Shown: in pieces, positions 8,693 through 18,879 of the stretch
Numbering within the stretch: position 1 is the first letter of the stretch
Layout: every line of letters begins with the position of its first letter
From: Methanobacteriota archaeon
Lineage (GTDB): Archaea; Thermoplasmatota; Poseidoniia; Poseidoniales; Thalassarchaeaceae
DNA length: 39,863 nucleotides
NCBI GenBank assembly: GCA_002726275.1
Contig: PBSO01000037.1
Span: 1-39,863, forward strand
Reading direction: 5' to 3'
Notes under the pieces: model-generated
Seen by the model: only the letters and a program-made list of their open reading frames with translations
Databases searched by the model: none
Told to the model about the DNA's origin: nothing
Made by a program: the position numbers and the translations under genes

Positions 8693-9412
8693 ATGGTCGA
8701 ACTGCCTGAAGACGGCGAGTGGGACATGCTGGTCTTCGATGTCGATGGCACAATATTGGATGCAGACGGCATGATTCCTGAGACCATTACGCTTGTCAGG
8801 GAGCTTGAAAGAAAGGGCATGACTGTATCACTGGCATCAGGCCGGACCCTCCCCAATCTGACCCCACTTCACCAGTCAATGGCCATTTCTGGATTCATAG
8901 TGGGCGAGAATGGGGGAATGGTATGGGACTCACACCATGGTCATCCGATCAGGGCACTAGCAGACGGATCCAGGACCAGGGATGCGGCACAGTGGCTTGG
9001 AACCCAGATTGAGGGACTGAACCCAGAGGGAATAGAGTCCAACAGGTGGAGGGAGACGGAGTGGTGCCTGATCGACATTGGCGATTGGGAGCAGGTCAGA
9101 GATGCGATAGCCGACTCAGAGTGGTCGGACATCTCGGTCATACCAACAGGATACGCAGTTCACCTGACCGTACCGGGTCATGACAAGGCATCCGGGTTGA
9201 GATTCGCCTTCGAGCAGCGCGGGATAGACCCGAAGAGGGTCATTGCCTGTGGCGATGCCCCTAACGACATACCGATGTTCAACATGGTTGATTGCGGGGT
9301 ATGCGTGAATTCGGCCTACCCGAACGTCATAGAGGCTGCGGACGCAGTCACAGATGCCCATGGAAAGGAAGGCTCACTGGAGCTTCTCAGGGCTCTAATT
9401 GACAGGATATGA
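8693..9412 (+). CDS. HAD-superfamily phosphatase, archaeal phosphoglycolate phosphatase-like
   Basis: LVFDVDGTILDADG, LASGRT, GDAPNDIPMF; ORF opens at 8648 but ATG at 8693 is plausible. Confidence 0.85.
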   Translation: MVELPEDGEWDMLVFDVDGTILDADGMIPETITLVRELERKGMTVSLASGRTLPNLTPLHQSMAISGFIVGENGGMVWDSHHGHPIRALADGSRTRDAAQWLGTQIEGLNPEGIESNRWRETEWCLIDIGDWEQVRDAIADSEWSDISVIPTGYAVHLTVPGHDKASGLRFAFEQRGIDPKRVIACGDAPNDIPMFNMVDCGVCVNSAYPNVIEAADAVTDAHGKEGSLELLRALIDRI

Positions 9413-9419
9413 TGAATTC

Positions 9420-9504
9420 TGGTGCAGGCGGCAGGATTCGAACCTGCGAAGCGCTATGCAGAGGATCTTGAGCCCTCCCCCTTTGACCACTCGGGTACAC
9501 CTGC
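9420..9504 (-). tRNA. tRNA-Leu (CAA), with encoded CCA
   Basis: Minus strand GCAGGTGTACCCGAGTGGTCAAAGGGGGAGGGCTCAAGATCCTCTGC…GGTTCGAATCCTGCCGCCTGCACCA; acceptor stem pairs, loop CTCAAGA, long variable arm. Confidence 0.95.
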
Positions 9505-9617
9505 AGCGATTGCGACAGTAATCACCCTCTTGATACTCGCGCCTCCTGACATCTTCCAACTTCATTGGAGGAATTGTTCAATAGTCTCCTTGCATGCATT
9601 CGCTCCGGGTGTCTGGG

Positions 9618-10496
9618 ATGGATGGCGATAATGAGATGCCAAGGCTGAACTCCCACCAGTTGATAGCAGTCGACAAGGCCCTGATGGAGATAAGCCGTAA
9701 ACAGAGATCCTCGGCCGTCCCGGTCGAGTTGCCAATGGCGAATTTCTGGGCAGCCGTCGGACAGCTGGTGAGGCACCTAGAGTCAGAGCTGGCTGAAACC
9801 ATGCGCACCGAGGGACCTACAGCGAAGGCCCAACTACAGACTCGCAAGCTAGGAGTAACACGAACACAGGTAAGCGATCTGACCAGACATCGACTAAACG
9901 CATTCACTCAGCACGCCATACTTTCTAACCTACTTCGATCACCCGAGGGTGACTCTATGTCCGATGCAAACGGCCCCGGCATAATAGAATGGGAGAGGCA
10001 TGACCCGTCAGAGAGGGCGTTCTATTCGGGAATAGGGCACTTGGTTGACAAGTACAAGCATGAAGTCTCCCTCAACTCCCTTCTACGTAGCTCATGGGAT
10101 GCCCCGCCCCCTCCTCCCGAGACACCTTCACACACCGCCCCACTGACCGAGTTTGTTCCAGGTGTGGAGAAGTCCGATGCGCCAGAGGCAGAGACAGCCC
10201 CTCAGCCCCCTGAAACAACTCATTGGGAGGATCCAGACTATGACGAGGAGGACAGGATAAGGGAGATGGATGCATTTCCCGGGATCGGGACAGGGGCAGC
10301 GCCACCACCAGAACCGACGCCAGTCGAGCCAATAAGCGAGATGAGGAGGATACTCGTACTTCAGGACATGACCGAACCCATAGTGACGGAAGACGGCTCG
10401 GAGATCACCCTCACAGCAGGGGACATCGAGAACTGTCCCTCCATAATCGCTGACACCCTTATTGCCGCAGGAATGGCAGAGGCTGCAGACCTCTAG
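9618..10496 (+). CDS. Archaeal GINS complex subunit (Gins51/15-like)
   Basis: C-terminal RILVLQDMTEPIVTEDGSEITLTAGDIENCPSIIADTLIAAGMAEAADL resembles the GINS B domain; helical N-terminal domain. Confidence 0.8.
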   Translation: MDGDNEMPRLNSHQLIAVDKALMEISRKQRSSAVPVELPMANFWAAVGQLVRHLESELAETMRTEGPTAKAQLQTRKLGVTRTQVSDLTRHRLNAFTQHAILSNLLRSPEGDSMSDANGPGIIEWERHDPSERAFYSGIGHLVDKYKHEVSLNSLLRSSWDAPPPPPETPSHTAPLTEFVPGVEKSDAPEAETAPQPPETTHWEDPDYDEEDRIREMDAFPGIGTGAAPPPEPTPVEPISEMRRILVLQDMTEPIVTEDGSEITLTAGDIENCPSIIADTLIAAGMAEAADL

Positions 10497-10553
10497 TCCC
10501 TAGCAATGACTTAGTGTTGCCATCTCCGACTACTAGGTATCAGAGGTGAGCCA

Positions 10554-11879
10554 TTGGGCAAGACAGTGACAAAGAAACAGATTAGCAACATGAGGAAGGC
10601 GTTCAAAGATGACCCTACAGCGAAGATAGCCCAGAACGCGGTAACAAGCAACGCCCTGTCAGACGTGGCATTGCGCCGGGATCTGGTACAGTCGATAGAC
10701 TCCACATTCAGTACCAAGCTGGACGACTGGAAGGTCACTCACCAGAAGAATAGCGGAAGGTGCTGGCTGTTCGCTACGCTGAACCTATTCAGGCCGGGCA
10801 CGATGAAGAAGATGAATGTCAAGAACTTCGAGTTCAGTCAGTCACACATTCACTTCTGGGACAAGTTCGAGCGCTCCAATCACTTCCTGGAGGCAATAAT
10901 AGAGACTTCCGACAGGCCAGTGGATGATCGAACGATACACTTCCTCCTCTCGGACCCAATTGGGGACGGTGGCCAGTGGAACATGGCAACGAACCTGATT
11001 CGTAAGCACGGACTAGTTCCAAAATCGGCTTATCCCGAATCCAAGAGTAGTAGCGCCACAAGGTGGATGAATGCAATACTGAAGGATATACTGAGGAGCT
11101 CTGCAAGTGAGTTGAGGGGTATAATTGACTCTGGTGGAAGCAAATCGGATGCCCGTGAGCACAAGGAGAAGAGGATACAGGACATCTGGAGGGTCCTTTG
11201 CATCCACCTCGGCACACCACCAGAGAAGTTCGATCTCCAATGGAGGGACAAGGACGACAAGTTCCACCGTAAGGGGAGCATGACGCCACAGGAGTTCGCC
11301 AGTGAGTTCGTGGATATCGACTGGGAGAACTACGTCTGCATCGTAAACGACCCTCGCAACGAGTACTACAGGACCTATACCGTCGACTACCTTCAGAATG
11401 TGGCCGGGGGCCCACCAGTCGTGTACCTAAATGTCCCCAGTGGTGAGATGAAGGACATCACTCAGAAGCTCCTGGAGGACGGACTGCCCGTTTGGATGGG
11501 TTGTGATGTTGGCAAGCAGATGGAGAGGAAGAGGGGCCTATGGGATGCCAATCTTTTCGAAACCAACGAGCTCTATGGGATAGAGTACGGCATGGAGAAG
11601 GCCGACCGTCTACGGTTCGGCCAGACTATGATGACTCACGCGATGCTGTTCACGGGCGTCGATGTTGTCGATGGAAAACCCAGGAGGTGGAGAGTCGAGA
11701 ACTCTTGGGGAGCAGACTCGGGGCAGAAGGGGTACTACACGATGAATGACAGCTGGTACGACGAGCACATGTTCGAGATCGCCGCCCCTAGGGACTACCT
11801 GACGGAGAAGATGATCGAAGGGCTGGACTCTGAGCCAGTAGTTCTCGATGCCTGGGACCCGATGGGCAGCCTAGCCTAG
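10554..11879 (+). CDS. C1B-family cysteine aminopeptidase (bleomycin hydrolase/PepC-like)
   Basis: NSGRCWLFATLNLFR active-site Cys, MTHAMLFTGVD His region, WRVENSWGADSGQKGYYTMND Asn region. Confidence 0.94.
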   Translation: MGKTVTKKQISNMRKAFKDDPTAKIAQNAVTSNALSDVALRRDLVQSIDSTFSTKLDDWKVTHQKNSGRCWLFATLNLFRPGTMKKMNVKNFEFSQSHIHFWDKFERSNHFLEAIIETSDRPVDDRTIHFLLSDPIGDGGQWNMATNLIRKHGLVPKSAYPESKSSSATRWMNAILKDILRSSASELRGIIDSGGSKSDAREHKEKRIQDIWRVLCIHLGTPPEKFDLQWRDKDDKFHRKGSMTPQEFASEFVDIDWENYVCIVNDPRNEYYRTYTVDYLQNVAGGPPVVYLNVPSGEMKDITQKLLEDGLPVWMGCDVGKQMERKRGLWDANLFETNELYGIEYGMEKADRLRFGQTMMTHAMLFTGVDVVDGKPRRWRVENSWGADSGQKGYYTMNDSWYDEHMFEIAAPRDYLTEKMIEGLDSEPVVLDAWDPMGSLA

Positions 11880-12200
11880 GTTGCGCAGTGAAAGCTCAAT
11901 CGTGACAGAGTCCGGGATAGGTATTCTCAGGACCTTCCTGAGTGCCTTTTCGTCTCTCGATGTGTTGGTCACCAGCTCAAGGAGCCTCTTGTGGACTCTC
12001 ATTTCCCAGTGGTCCCATGTCTCAGCACCCTCTCCATCGGGGCTCTTGCGGCATGGTACGACTATTCTGCGGGTTGGGAGAGGTATGGGGCCGCGTAGCT
12101 TAACGCCCGTCTCATCCGAGATGTGCTTGATCTGGTCACAGACCTGATTGACATCAGTGTGATTCTCTCCCGTCAGTCTGATGGTCGTGACTACGGGCAT
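11871..12200 (-). CDS. rps10: 30S ribosomal protein S10 (uS10)
   Basis: IRLTGENHTDVNQVCDQIK…GPIPLPTRRIVVP…WEMRVHKRL; downstream of EF-1alpha as in other archaea. Confidence 0.95.
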   Translation of the reverse strand: MPVVTTIRLTGENHTDVNQVCDQIKHISDETGVKLRGPIPLPTRRIVVPCRKSPDGEGAETWDHWEMRVHKRLLELVTNTSRDEKALRKVLRIPIPDSVTIELSLRNLG

Positions 12201-12219
12201 CTGTTCACCTTAAGTCGAC

Positions 12220-13512
12220 TCAACTCTTCTTCTCGATGGCTATGCACATTCCAGCGGCAACGGTCTTACCCATGTCGCGGATTGCGAACCTGCAGAGCTC
12301 AGGGAAGTCGTCCTTGACTTCGATAGCCATTGGCTTGGTTGGCTGGAACCTGACGGTCGCTGCGTCTCCTGACTTCAGGAATGCTGGCGTCTCACCGGTC
12401 TTGAGGTTCTTGATTAGCTCGACGAATCGAACTGCAACCTGTGCTGTGTGTGCGTGGAACACTGGTGTGTATCCGACACCGATCGCCTTTGGTATCTCCA
12501 TCATCTGGATGTTCCCAACGAAGCTCTCGTCGTGGCGGACGAACACAGGAGCGCTCTCTGCGTATCCAGCGACGTCTCCTCTGCGGATGTCGGTGGCAGC
12601 TAGGCCACGGACGTTGAAACCGACGTTGTCACCAGGCACTGCCTTCTCGTGCATTGTGTGGTGCATCTCGATGCTCTTGACCTCAGCAGTCTTCTGGCTG
12701 GGGTTGAAAACAACGGTCTTGCCGGAGTGCAGGACACCGGTCTCGACCTTTCCGACTGGAACGGTCCCGATTCCGCTGATCTTGTAGACGTCCTGGATTG
12801 GCAGGCGAAGTGGCTTGTCTGTTGGCTTTGGCGGCATTGTGATGGCGTCGATGGCCTCGAACAGAGTCGGGCCGTCGTACCAAGGCATGTTCGTGCTCTT
12901 GTTGTACACGTTGTCGCCTAGCTGAGCCGAGCATGGGACGAAAGTGATCTCGTCCGGCTTGTATCCAGCTCCCTTCAGTAGGTTGCCGACCTCAGCCTTG
13001 ACGTCGTTGTACTTGCCCTCTGCCCAGTCAACACCGCTGATGTCCATCTTGTTGACGTTGACAATCAGCTCGGTTACTCCGAGAACGCGTGCTAGGAAGG
13101 CGTGCTCCCTTGTCTGCGCGTTGACGCCGTCGTTGGCGGCAACGTTCAGTACTGCGGCGTCAGCCTGGCTTGTTCCAGTGATCATGTTCTTCACGAAGTC
13201 ACGGTGACCAGGTGCGTCGATGATGGTGAAGTAGTAGTTAGGGGTGTAGAACTCCTTGTGCGCGACGTCGATGGTAATTCCACGTGCACGCTCCTCCTTC
13301 AGTCCGTCCATGACGTAAGCCAGACCGAAACCGGCCTTACCGGACTCAGCAGCTAGCTTCTCGTTCTTCTCAATCACGTGCTCTTCTATGTGCCCGCTAT
13401 CAAGAAGTATACGACCTACAGTCGTTGACTTTCCGTGGTCTACGTGCCCTACGAACACGATATTCAGGTGCGGCTTGCTCTTGTCTTCCCATTGTGAACC
13501 CATATTATCCAC
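12220..13512 (-). CDS. tuf: Translation elongation factor EF-1alpha
   Basis: [37 protein letters not shown]; full-length 430 aa. Confidence 0.98.
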   Translation of the reverse strand: MDNMGSQWEDKSKPHLNIVFVGHVDHGKSTTVGRILLDSGHIEEHVIEKNEKLAAESGKAGFGLAYVMDGLKEERARGITIDVAHKEFYTPNYYFTIIDAPGHRDFVKNMITGTSQADAAVLNVAANDGVNAQTREHAFLARVLGVTELIVNVNKMDISGVDWAEGKYNDVKAEVGNLLKGAGYKPDEITFVPCSAQLGDNVYNKSTNMPWYDGPTLFEAIDAITMPPKPTDKPLRLPIQDVYKISGIGTVPVGKVETGVLHSGKTVVFNPSQKTAEVKSIEMHHTMHEKAVPGDNVGFNVRGLAATDIRRGDVAGYAESAPVFVRHDESFVGNIQMMEIPKAIGVGYTPVFHAHTAQVAVRFVELIKNLKTGETPAFLKSGDAATVRFQPTKPMAIEVKDDFPELCRFAIRDMGKTVAAGMCIAIEKKS

Positions 13513-13540
13513 CTCTAAGTGTGGCCCGCCGACCGAAGGG

Positions 13541-13553
13541 GCGTATATGAATC
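13541..13553 (-). promoter_or_regulatory. Candidate TATA box for EF-1alpha
   Basis: Minus-strand GATTCATATACGC about 35 nt upstream of the ATG. Confidence 0.45.
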
Positions 13554-13615
13554 GTTCCCCCTAGCCTAAATCGCCCACTTCCTAGTAGTACACCGATAAT
13601 GGCCACCAGAGGGCA

Positions 13616-14815
13616 CTATCCATCGCGGCTATAGTCCAACACGACGATGTAGAAGTTGACTTTGGTAGTGTGCGTCTCCTCGTTCACGAGGTCGTTCGTC
13701 CACTCTCCGGGCAGGAACCCTCTCACGGTGGAAGCGCCGATGACCTGCCAGATGCAGTATTCGTCATTGCCGCAGTCTCCACTGTTGCGATTGTCGTTAC
13801 CTAGGGCCGTGGTGTTGGAGATCTCCTCGTCCGTGCTGTTGTACATGTAAACGTCGAGCTTGTTATCGGTGGTTGTCCCACCTATCCCTCCTCCGAGCTG
13901 ATCATCGTCCTGCTGGGGGTATCCCACCTTTACTCTGAGATACACTATCCTGTCTATGCTCTCTTCGTCGTAGGCCACTGGGAAACTCCAGGTCATCCTG
14001 ATTGGCTCCTGGATCCTCCTGTCCATCTCGAAGTCCAGCCACTCGCCCCTGTAGTTGACGTATACGTTGGTGTCGTAGTAGTCTGTGAGTCCGTTGTTGT
14101 CGGTGACGGTGAGCCTTACCTGCCATGCCCCGGCGGGCCGCTCCTCCCAGTCGATCGTCTCCCCTGAGGCATCGACGTCGTTGTCCTCGATCCCATCTCC
14201 GTCCGAGTCAGTGTTCCTGTCCAAGTCCCACTCGTAGCTCACTATGTACTCCTCTGCGTAGCAGTCCGAGTCATCGGGGTCGCAACCAGCCCAGGAGGCG
14301 GAACCGTCCAATGTGACGGTTGTGGACACGCTGATGTCCCTGTCGTCTATCTCCTTGTCGTCTTCGCAGACCCATACAACGACCCTGTCGCCGCTTCGCG
14401 CATCCTCCCCCACGCAGTTCTGGTCCTTGTCGGACACTATCTCTGCGTGCGGCTCTCTGGCTGACGAGTCTATGACGGTCACAGTCATGCTAGTGGTCAC
14501 CTCGTGGGTTCCATCGCTGACAGCCAGCTTCACCGAGTACTCGCCCGGTTGCGCGTACGTGTGGCTAGTAGTCAGACCGGAACCGAGGTTCCCGTCGCCG
14601 AAAGTCCATGAGAAAGTCATCGGGTCTGCATCGGGGTCAGAGGACCCGACTGCACTGAATGTGACTGACTCCCCCGCCTTGATCGAGCCAGAGGGGTCTA
14701 TCGACATGTTCGCAGAGGGCGGGCTATTGCTTCCCAGGATGTCTAGACAGCCTGCCAGTGCAGTGAAAATCATCAGCATGGCCATCATCAAGCCTGTAGC
14801 CTTGCCCCCTCTCAT
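13616..14815 (-). CDS. PKD-domain lipoprotein, secreted
   Basis: Signal peptide with LAGC lipobox; PKD motif SSDPDADPMTFSWTFGDG…YAQPGEYSVKLAVSDG; Asp-rich segments. Confidence 0.88.
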   Translation of the reverse strand: MRGGKATGLMMAMLMIFTALAGCLDILGSNSPPSANMSIDPSGSIKAGESVTFSAVGSSDPDADPMTFSWTFGDGNLGSGLTTSHTYAQPGEYSVKLAVSDGTHEVTTSMTVTVIDSSAREPHAEIVSDKDQNCVGEDARSGDRVVVWVCEDDKEIDDRDISVSTTVTLDGSASWAGCDPDDSDCYAEEYIVSYEWDLDRNTDSDGDGIEDNDVDASGETIDWEERPAGAWQVRLTVTDNNGLTDYYDTNVYVNYRGEWLDFEMDRRIQEPIRMTWSFPVAYDEESIDRIVYLRVKVGYPQQDDDQLGGGIGGTTTDNKLDVYMYNSTDEEISNTTALGNDNRNSGDCGNDEYCIWQVIGASTVRGFLPGEWTNDLVNEETHTTKVNFYIVVLDYSRDG

Positions 14816-14861
14816 GTTGCATCGCTGGAGGCTTGTATGAAATCAACCCTGCGATAAATCG

Positions 14862-17471
14862 TTAGAAGTCGAATATGCTCTGTTGCCTAGTCCCTTCCAG
14901 CAAATCCTTCTCGTTCCATCCGAATGCTTCGGTGATTCGTCCTAGGGATTTAGCCAGTCGTCCTGCGTAGTACTTCCTGTCGTATTCAGGCGGATTCCCC
15001 CCTATTTCATCAACCAGCCAGGCCTTCACCCCCAGCTTCTTGTCGCCCCCATCTGGTTCTGTGATCACGTATCCCACCTTCATTCCCGGAGTGAACTGCA
15101 GACCTGCCTCTATTCTCTGCTTCGCGGCCCTAACGTAAGGGAGCCCGTCTTCGTTCTTGTACACACTGAAGTCCCACTCGTTCTTCTTAGAATTCCACTT
15201 CCCCTTGCAAGAGCGGCTAATCACCAGCCTCGAGGGGTCAACATTCCCCGCTCGCACCTCATCAATCGCCACCTTGGTCATGTTCACAGCTTCTTCTGTG
15301 TCCCCATCCAGAAGCATCTCGAACATCTCGGTCATGGTATCGGAAAGGAGGTCGAATGAGTCAGTCCTCCTTACTTCGTACCCCCTTATCAGCATCTCTT
15401 CCCTAGGCCATACCACTCTTCCGACGTACCTCTTCTTCGCCCCGTGGCTGAAAAATGCGGAAAGGGCGGTTTCGAACTCGAGTTCCGCGCCCTCTCTGGT
15501 GAACATCTGAGCGAGCCCCTCTCCAAACTCCAGCGTCTCCTCGCGGGTCCTTTCCCAGACCTCCGCCCCGTCCGGGTCCTCAGGCTTGTTTGTGGGGGCC
15601 TCCTCATCAACTGGAGATTTAACGAAAATTGAATCAGTGTCCGAGTATATCACGTCATTACCGCCCTCCTCGACTTGGGATATTATCGCCTTGATGTTGT
15701 GTCTGGCCCACTCGGTTATGCTTGCCCCCAAGTCGGGATGAGTAAATCGGTAGAAGCTGGATGCGAAGACGCCATAGAACGAATTCATGAGTATCTTTAC
15801 CGCATACTGTAGTTGATCCAGCAGGAATGCCTCAACCACATCATTGCTTGCTTGGGCCTCCTCCATCTCCTTCTTGTACAAGTCCCTCTTTGCCATCAAA
15901 TCCTCCAGAAGCCTAGGGACAAGGCCATTCATTTCGTCCTTCGACTTGTATCTGGTTCCAGTCGTCGGTGAGACACTGTGTGACGAGTCTTCTTCGCCAT
16001 CCCTCACAAGGGTGGTGGAACAGATGTTGTTGCTGATCATTATTGAGGGGTACATCGACTTGAAGTCGAGAACAACTACCCACGGCTCCATTCCAGGCTC
16101 CACTTCGTGAACGTAGCCCCCTGCTATCTGATCCCTTTTCCTCGGCCCAGCGTTGGTCATTGGGACAGCTATGCCCTCCTTGTCGGCCAACCTCATAACA
16201 AGCGAGTCGATCCATTGACTCGTGGTCCCATTAGCCGCAGTCTCGACTGCAGTCAAGGACACTGAAGCCAGGGCCTCTTTCCTGGCAATCGCCTTCAGGT
16301 GCCCAAGTATGTCCAGGGGCAGGTGCGTGTCCCTGACGCAGTACTCCATCACGACATCAGGTCTTGCGGCCCACTCCTCGTCCATCTTGCTTGCATCGAC
16401 ATCGAGCTTCCGCATTCCCTCGTCATCAGGCCAGAGGAGTTGTGAGACGTACCTCAACGACTCCCTCTGGGGTCGCAGTGTCTGCCGTGCCTGCCACCAT
16501 GCGTCCATGGGTATCCTTCCAGGAATCCTCCAAACCCTGTTTTGTTGCCTCGTTGGGAATATCCTCTTGCCCTCTCCCTCGTTCATTGGGACTCTCCCCC
16601 AGCCAAACAGAGGCGCTCTGTTGTACTTCGGCCGGGGACATATCACTTCTGCCCGCTCCTCCATCCTCGGAAGGTCGAAGTTATCGATGTTGTAACCAGT
16701 AACGAAGTCCGGGTCGGACTCTCTCACAAGGGAAGTCAGTCCCTCCATGATTTCCCTCTCCTCGCCCTTGAATTCATGTTCGGAGCGCTCACCAGCGCGA
16801 TCCACCACAGCAGCAGCGCATAGTATGCGATTAGTGGAAATGCTGGTCTCCAGGTCGAACGAGAAAGTGACGAATGGGGCGGGGAACGGCTCAGTCCTGG
16901 ATAATCCATCCAGTTCGCAGGAAACTACCATGTCTACGGGGTAGATGCCCGCGCCCCCCGCTTTCGCGATAGCCACCTCTGCCGAGCTAATGTCAGTGGT
17001 AGAGTCATTTTTCGCTTCATCGGGTGCCCTCCCACTCGCCCAGAGAACTTCCCCACTTGCGTTGATGTGTGGCCCCAGATCAAGATCCAGCATTAGGCGA
17101 TTCTGGAATGGAATGTCCGCACTTGTCACCTCCCAATCCTCCAGTTTCTTTCTGAGCCTCCTGACTGAGTAAGGCTGGTCAGCATATACCCTCCAATGCC
17201 TCTTCTCACCATGCCTCGTCCACTTGGTCACCGGCCCCTCTATGTCCACCACCTCCGAAATGGAGCGGACACCGTCAAGATTCACGGTTTCATCGGGACG
17301 GGGGGCTCCTCGTCGAGCTATGTCGAAGTAAGGGCGGAGCCCGTTTACCAGTAGAACCACTGAGTGTCCGGCTTGAGAGCGGCACCACAGTTCCACAGTT
17401 GTTCGGGGCGGATTCGAGTCGACAGACTGGTACGAACCGGAGACTATGCACATCCTCTCCTCCCACTCCAT
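14862..17471 (-). CDS. polB: Family B DNA polymerase
   Basis: FSFDLETS (ExoI), VTGYNIDNFDLPRM (ExoII), YCVRD (ExoIII), LDFKSMYPSIM (PolA), KILMNSFYGV (PolB), VIYSDTDSIFV (PolC). Confidence 0.96.
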   Translation of the reverse strand: MEWEERMCIVSGSYQSVDSNPPRTTVELWCRSQAGHSVVLLVNGLRPYFDIARRGAPRPDETVNLDGVRSISEVVDIEGPVTKWTRHGEKRHWRVYADQPYSVRRLRKKLEDWEVTSADIPFQNRLMLDLDLGPHINASGEVLWASGRAPDEAKNDSTTDISSAEVAIAKAGGAGIYPVDMVVSCELDGLSRTEPFPAPFVTFSFDLETSISTNRILCAAAVVDRAGERSEHEFKGEEREIMEGLTSLVRESDPDFVTGYNIDNFDLPRMEERAEVICPRPKYNRAPLFGWGRVPMNEGEGKRIFPTRQQNRVWRIPGRIPMDAWWQARQTLRPQRESLRYVSQLLWPDDEGMRKLDVDASKMDEEWAARPDVVMEYCVRDTHLPLDILGHLKAIARKEALASVSLTAVETAANGTTSQWIDSLVMRLADKEGIAVPMTNAGPRKRDQIAGGYVHEVEPGMEPWVVVLDFKSMYPSIMISNNICSTTLVRDGEEDSSHSVSPTTGTRYKSKDEMNGLVPRLLEDLMAKRDLYKKEMEEAQASNDVVEAFLLDQLQYAVKILMNSFYGVFASSFYRFTHPDLGASITEWARHNIKAIISQVEEGGNDVIYSDTDSIFVKSPVDEEAPTNKPEDPDGAEVWERTREETLEFGEGLAQMFTREGAELEFETALSAFFSHGAKKRYVGRVVWPREEMLIRGYEVRRTDSFDLLSDTMTEMFEMLLDGDTEEAVNMTKVAIDEVRAGNVDPSRLVISRSCKGKWNSKKNEWDFSVYKNEDGLPYVRAAKQRIEAGLQFTPGMKVGYVITEPDGGDKKLGVKAWLVDEIGGNPPEYDRKYYAGRLAKSLGRITEAFGWNEKDLLEGTRQQSIFDF

Positions 17472-17611
17472 CCGCTCGCCTCGCTCTCAGCAGGTAACTG
17501 ACTGCCTTCAAACTATGTCCCAGCGAGGGGCCATAACGATGCCGGGAGGAAATCCTTGCGCAATCGTTGAAAGCCGACTTGCTTCCGAGATGTACGACTG
17601 GAGTTGTAATC

Positions 17612-18634
17612 TTGGCAGAAGACCGACCTGAAATCGACTGGGACGCTCTCACTTTCAGTTTCACCGAGACTGACAGGATGTACATCGCCAAGTGCAACAT
17701 CGGGGAGGAATGGTCTCCCGGATCAATGAGGGACTTCGGGGATCTGAGAATGTCACCCGCAGCCGGCGTCATAAACTATGGACAAGGCTTGTTTGAGGGT
17801 CTCAAGGCCCAAAGGGCAGCCGATGGCAACGTCGTATTGTTCCGCCCGGATCACAATGCCAGACGCTCGCAGGAAGGGGCTCGGAGACTTGGGATGCCCC
17901 CGGTTCCAGAAGAGATGTTCCTAGATGCGGTGAAGCAGACGGTCCGCGAGAACCTTCGGTGGGTCCCACCCATGGGCAAGGGGGCACTCTACGTCAGGCC
18001 ACTTCTCATGGGCAGTGGCCCCATACTCGGAGTCGCCCCTGCCCCCGAATACACGTTCCTAGTGTTCGTGTCCCCTGTGGGGCCCTACTTCAAGGGAGGG
18101 ATAACCCCCACTTCCCTGAGGGTATCGGACGAGTTCCACAGGGCTGCCCCAGGAGGCTCTGGGGGTGTCAAAGCGATAGGGAACTACGCTCCCGGAATGA
18201 TACCCTCGAAGATGGCCAAGAAGGAAGGCTACTCCGAGATAATCTACCTCGATGCGGCCAACCACAAGTACATCGAGGAAGTGGGTGCAGCCAACTTCTT
18301 CTGCGTCAAGGATGGCGTGATATCAACACCGGAGCTGACAGGCACAATACTCCCAGGGGTCACGAGGTCATCCATCATAGATCTAGGCAGGTCGAGGGGA
18401 TACGAGGTCAGAGAGGAGAAGGTGGAAGTGGGCTATGCCATGGATGCCGATGAGTGCTTCTGCGTAGGTACAGCAGCCGTAGTCTCCTCAATAGGGAAAA
18501 TACAGCATGGTGACAGGGTCGTTGAGTACTGCGACGGGGGAGTGGGACCAGTCACAATGCAGCTTTACGAGGAGCTGACGGCAATCCAACAGAGGAGAGC
18601 GCCCGATGAGTTCGGATGGACTGTCGAAGTATGA
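17612..18634 (+). CDS. ilvE: Branched-chain amino acid aminotransferase
   Basis: YGQGLFEGLKAQR, RPDHNARR, GGVKAIGNYAPGM, EEVGAANFF; start uncertain (TTG 17612, ORF from 17567). Confidence 0.92.
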   Translation: MAEDRPEIDWDALTFSFTETDRMYIAKCNIGEEWSPGSMRDFGDLRMSPAAGVINYGQGLFEGLKAQRAADGNVVLFRPDHNARRSQEGARRLGMPPVPEEMFLDAVKQTVRENLRWVPPMGKGALYVRPLLMGSGPILGVAPAPEYTFLVFVSPVGPYFKGGITPTSLRVSDEFHRAAPGGSGGVKAIGNYAPGMIPSKMAKKEGYSEIIYLDAANHKYIEEVGAANFFCVKDGVISTPELTGTILPGVTRSSIIDLGRSRGYEVREEKVEVGYAMDADECFCVGTAAVVSSIGKIQHGDRVVEYCDGGVGPVTMQLYEELTAIQQRRAPDEFGWTVEV

Positions 18635-18679
18635 CTTCACAGTCATAATCCATATACACCGAGAGGCTGTGCCCCGGTT

Positions 18680-18874
18680 ATGATTCAGTATTCATGCTCG
18701 TCCTGCGGGATGGGAGTAGTTGGAATGGAATGCGCAGCATGCAACAGCGAACTGGTGCCAGACACCATAACCACGGCCGATGGACGAGAGGTCTCAGTGG
18801 CAAGATGCCCAGAGGGATGTGGCAAGATCAAGTCTCCAATGTGCTGTGGTTTGGACATGACTTGCCAAGTCTGA
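18680..18874 (+). CDS. Small Cys-rich putative zinc-binding protein (64 aa)
   Basis: CSSCG…CAAC…CPEGCGKIKSPMCCGLDMTC: nine or more cysteines in pairs. Confidence 0.75.
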   Translation: MIQYSCSSCGMGVVGMECAACNSELVPDTITTADGREVSVARCPEGCGKIKSPMCCGLDMTCQV

Positions 18875-18879
18875 TGCAC

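Noticed and set aside
14862-17471. Intein or split in the DNA polymerase, IF-2 or EF-1alpha
   Set aside because: All motifs are contiguous and lengths are normal; no intein splice blocks seen.
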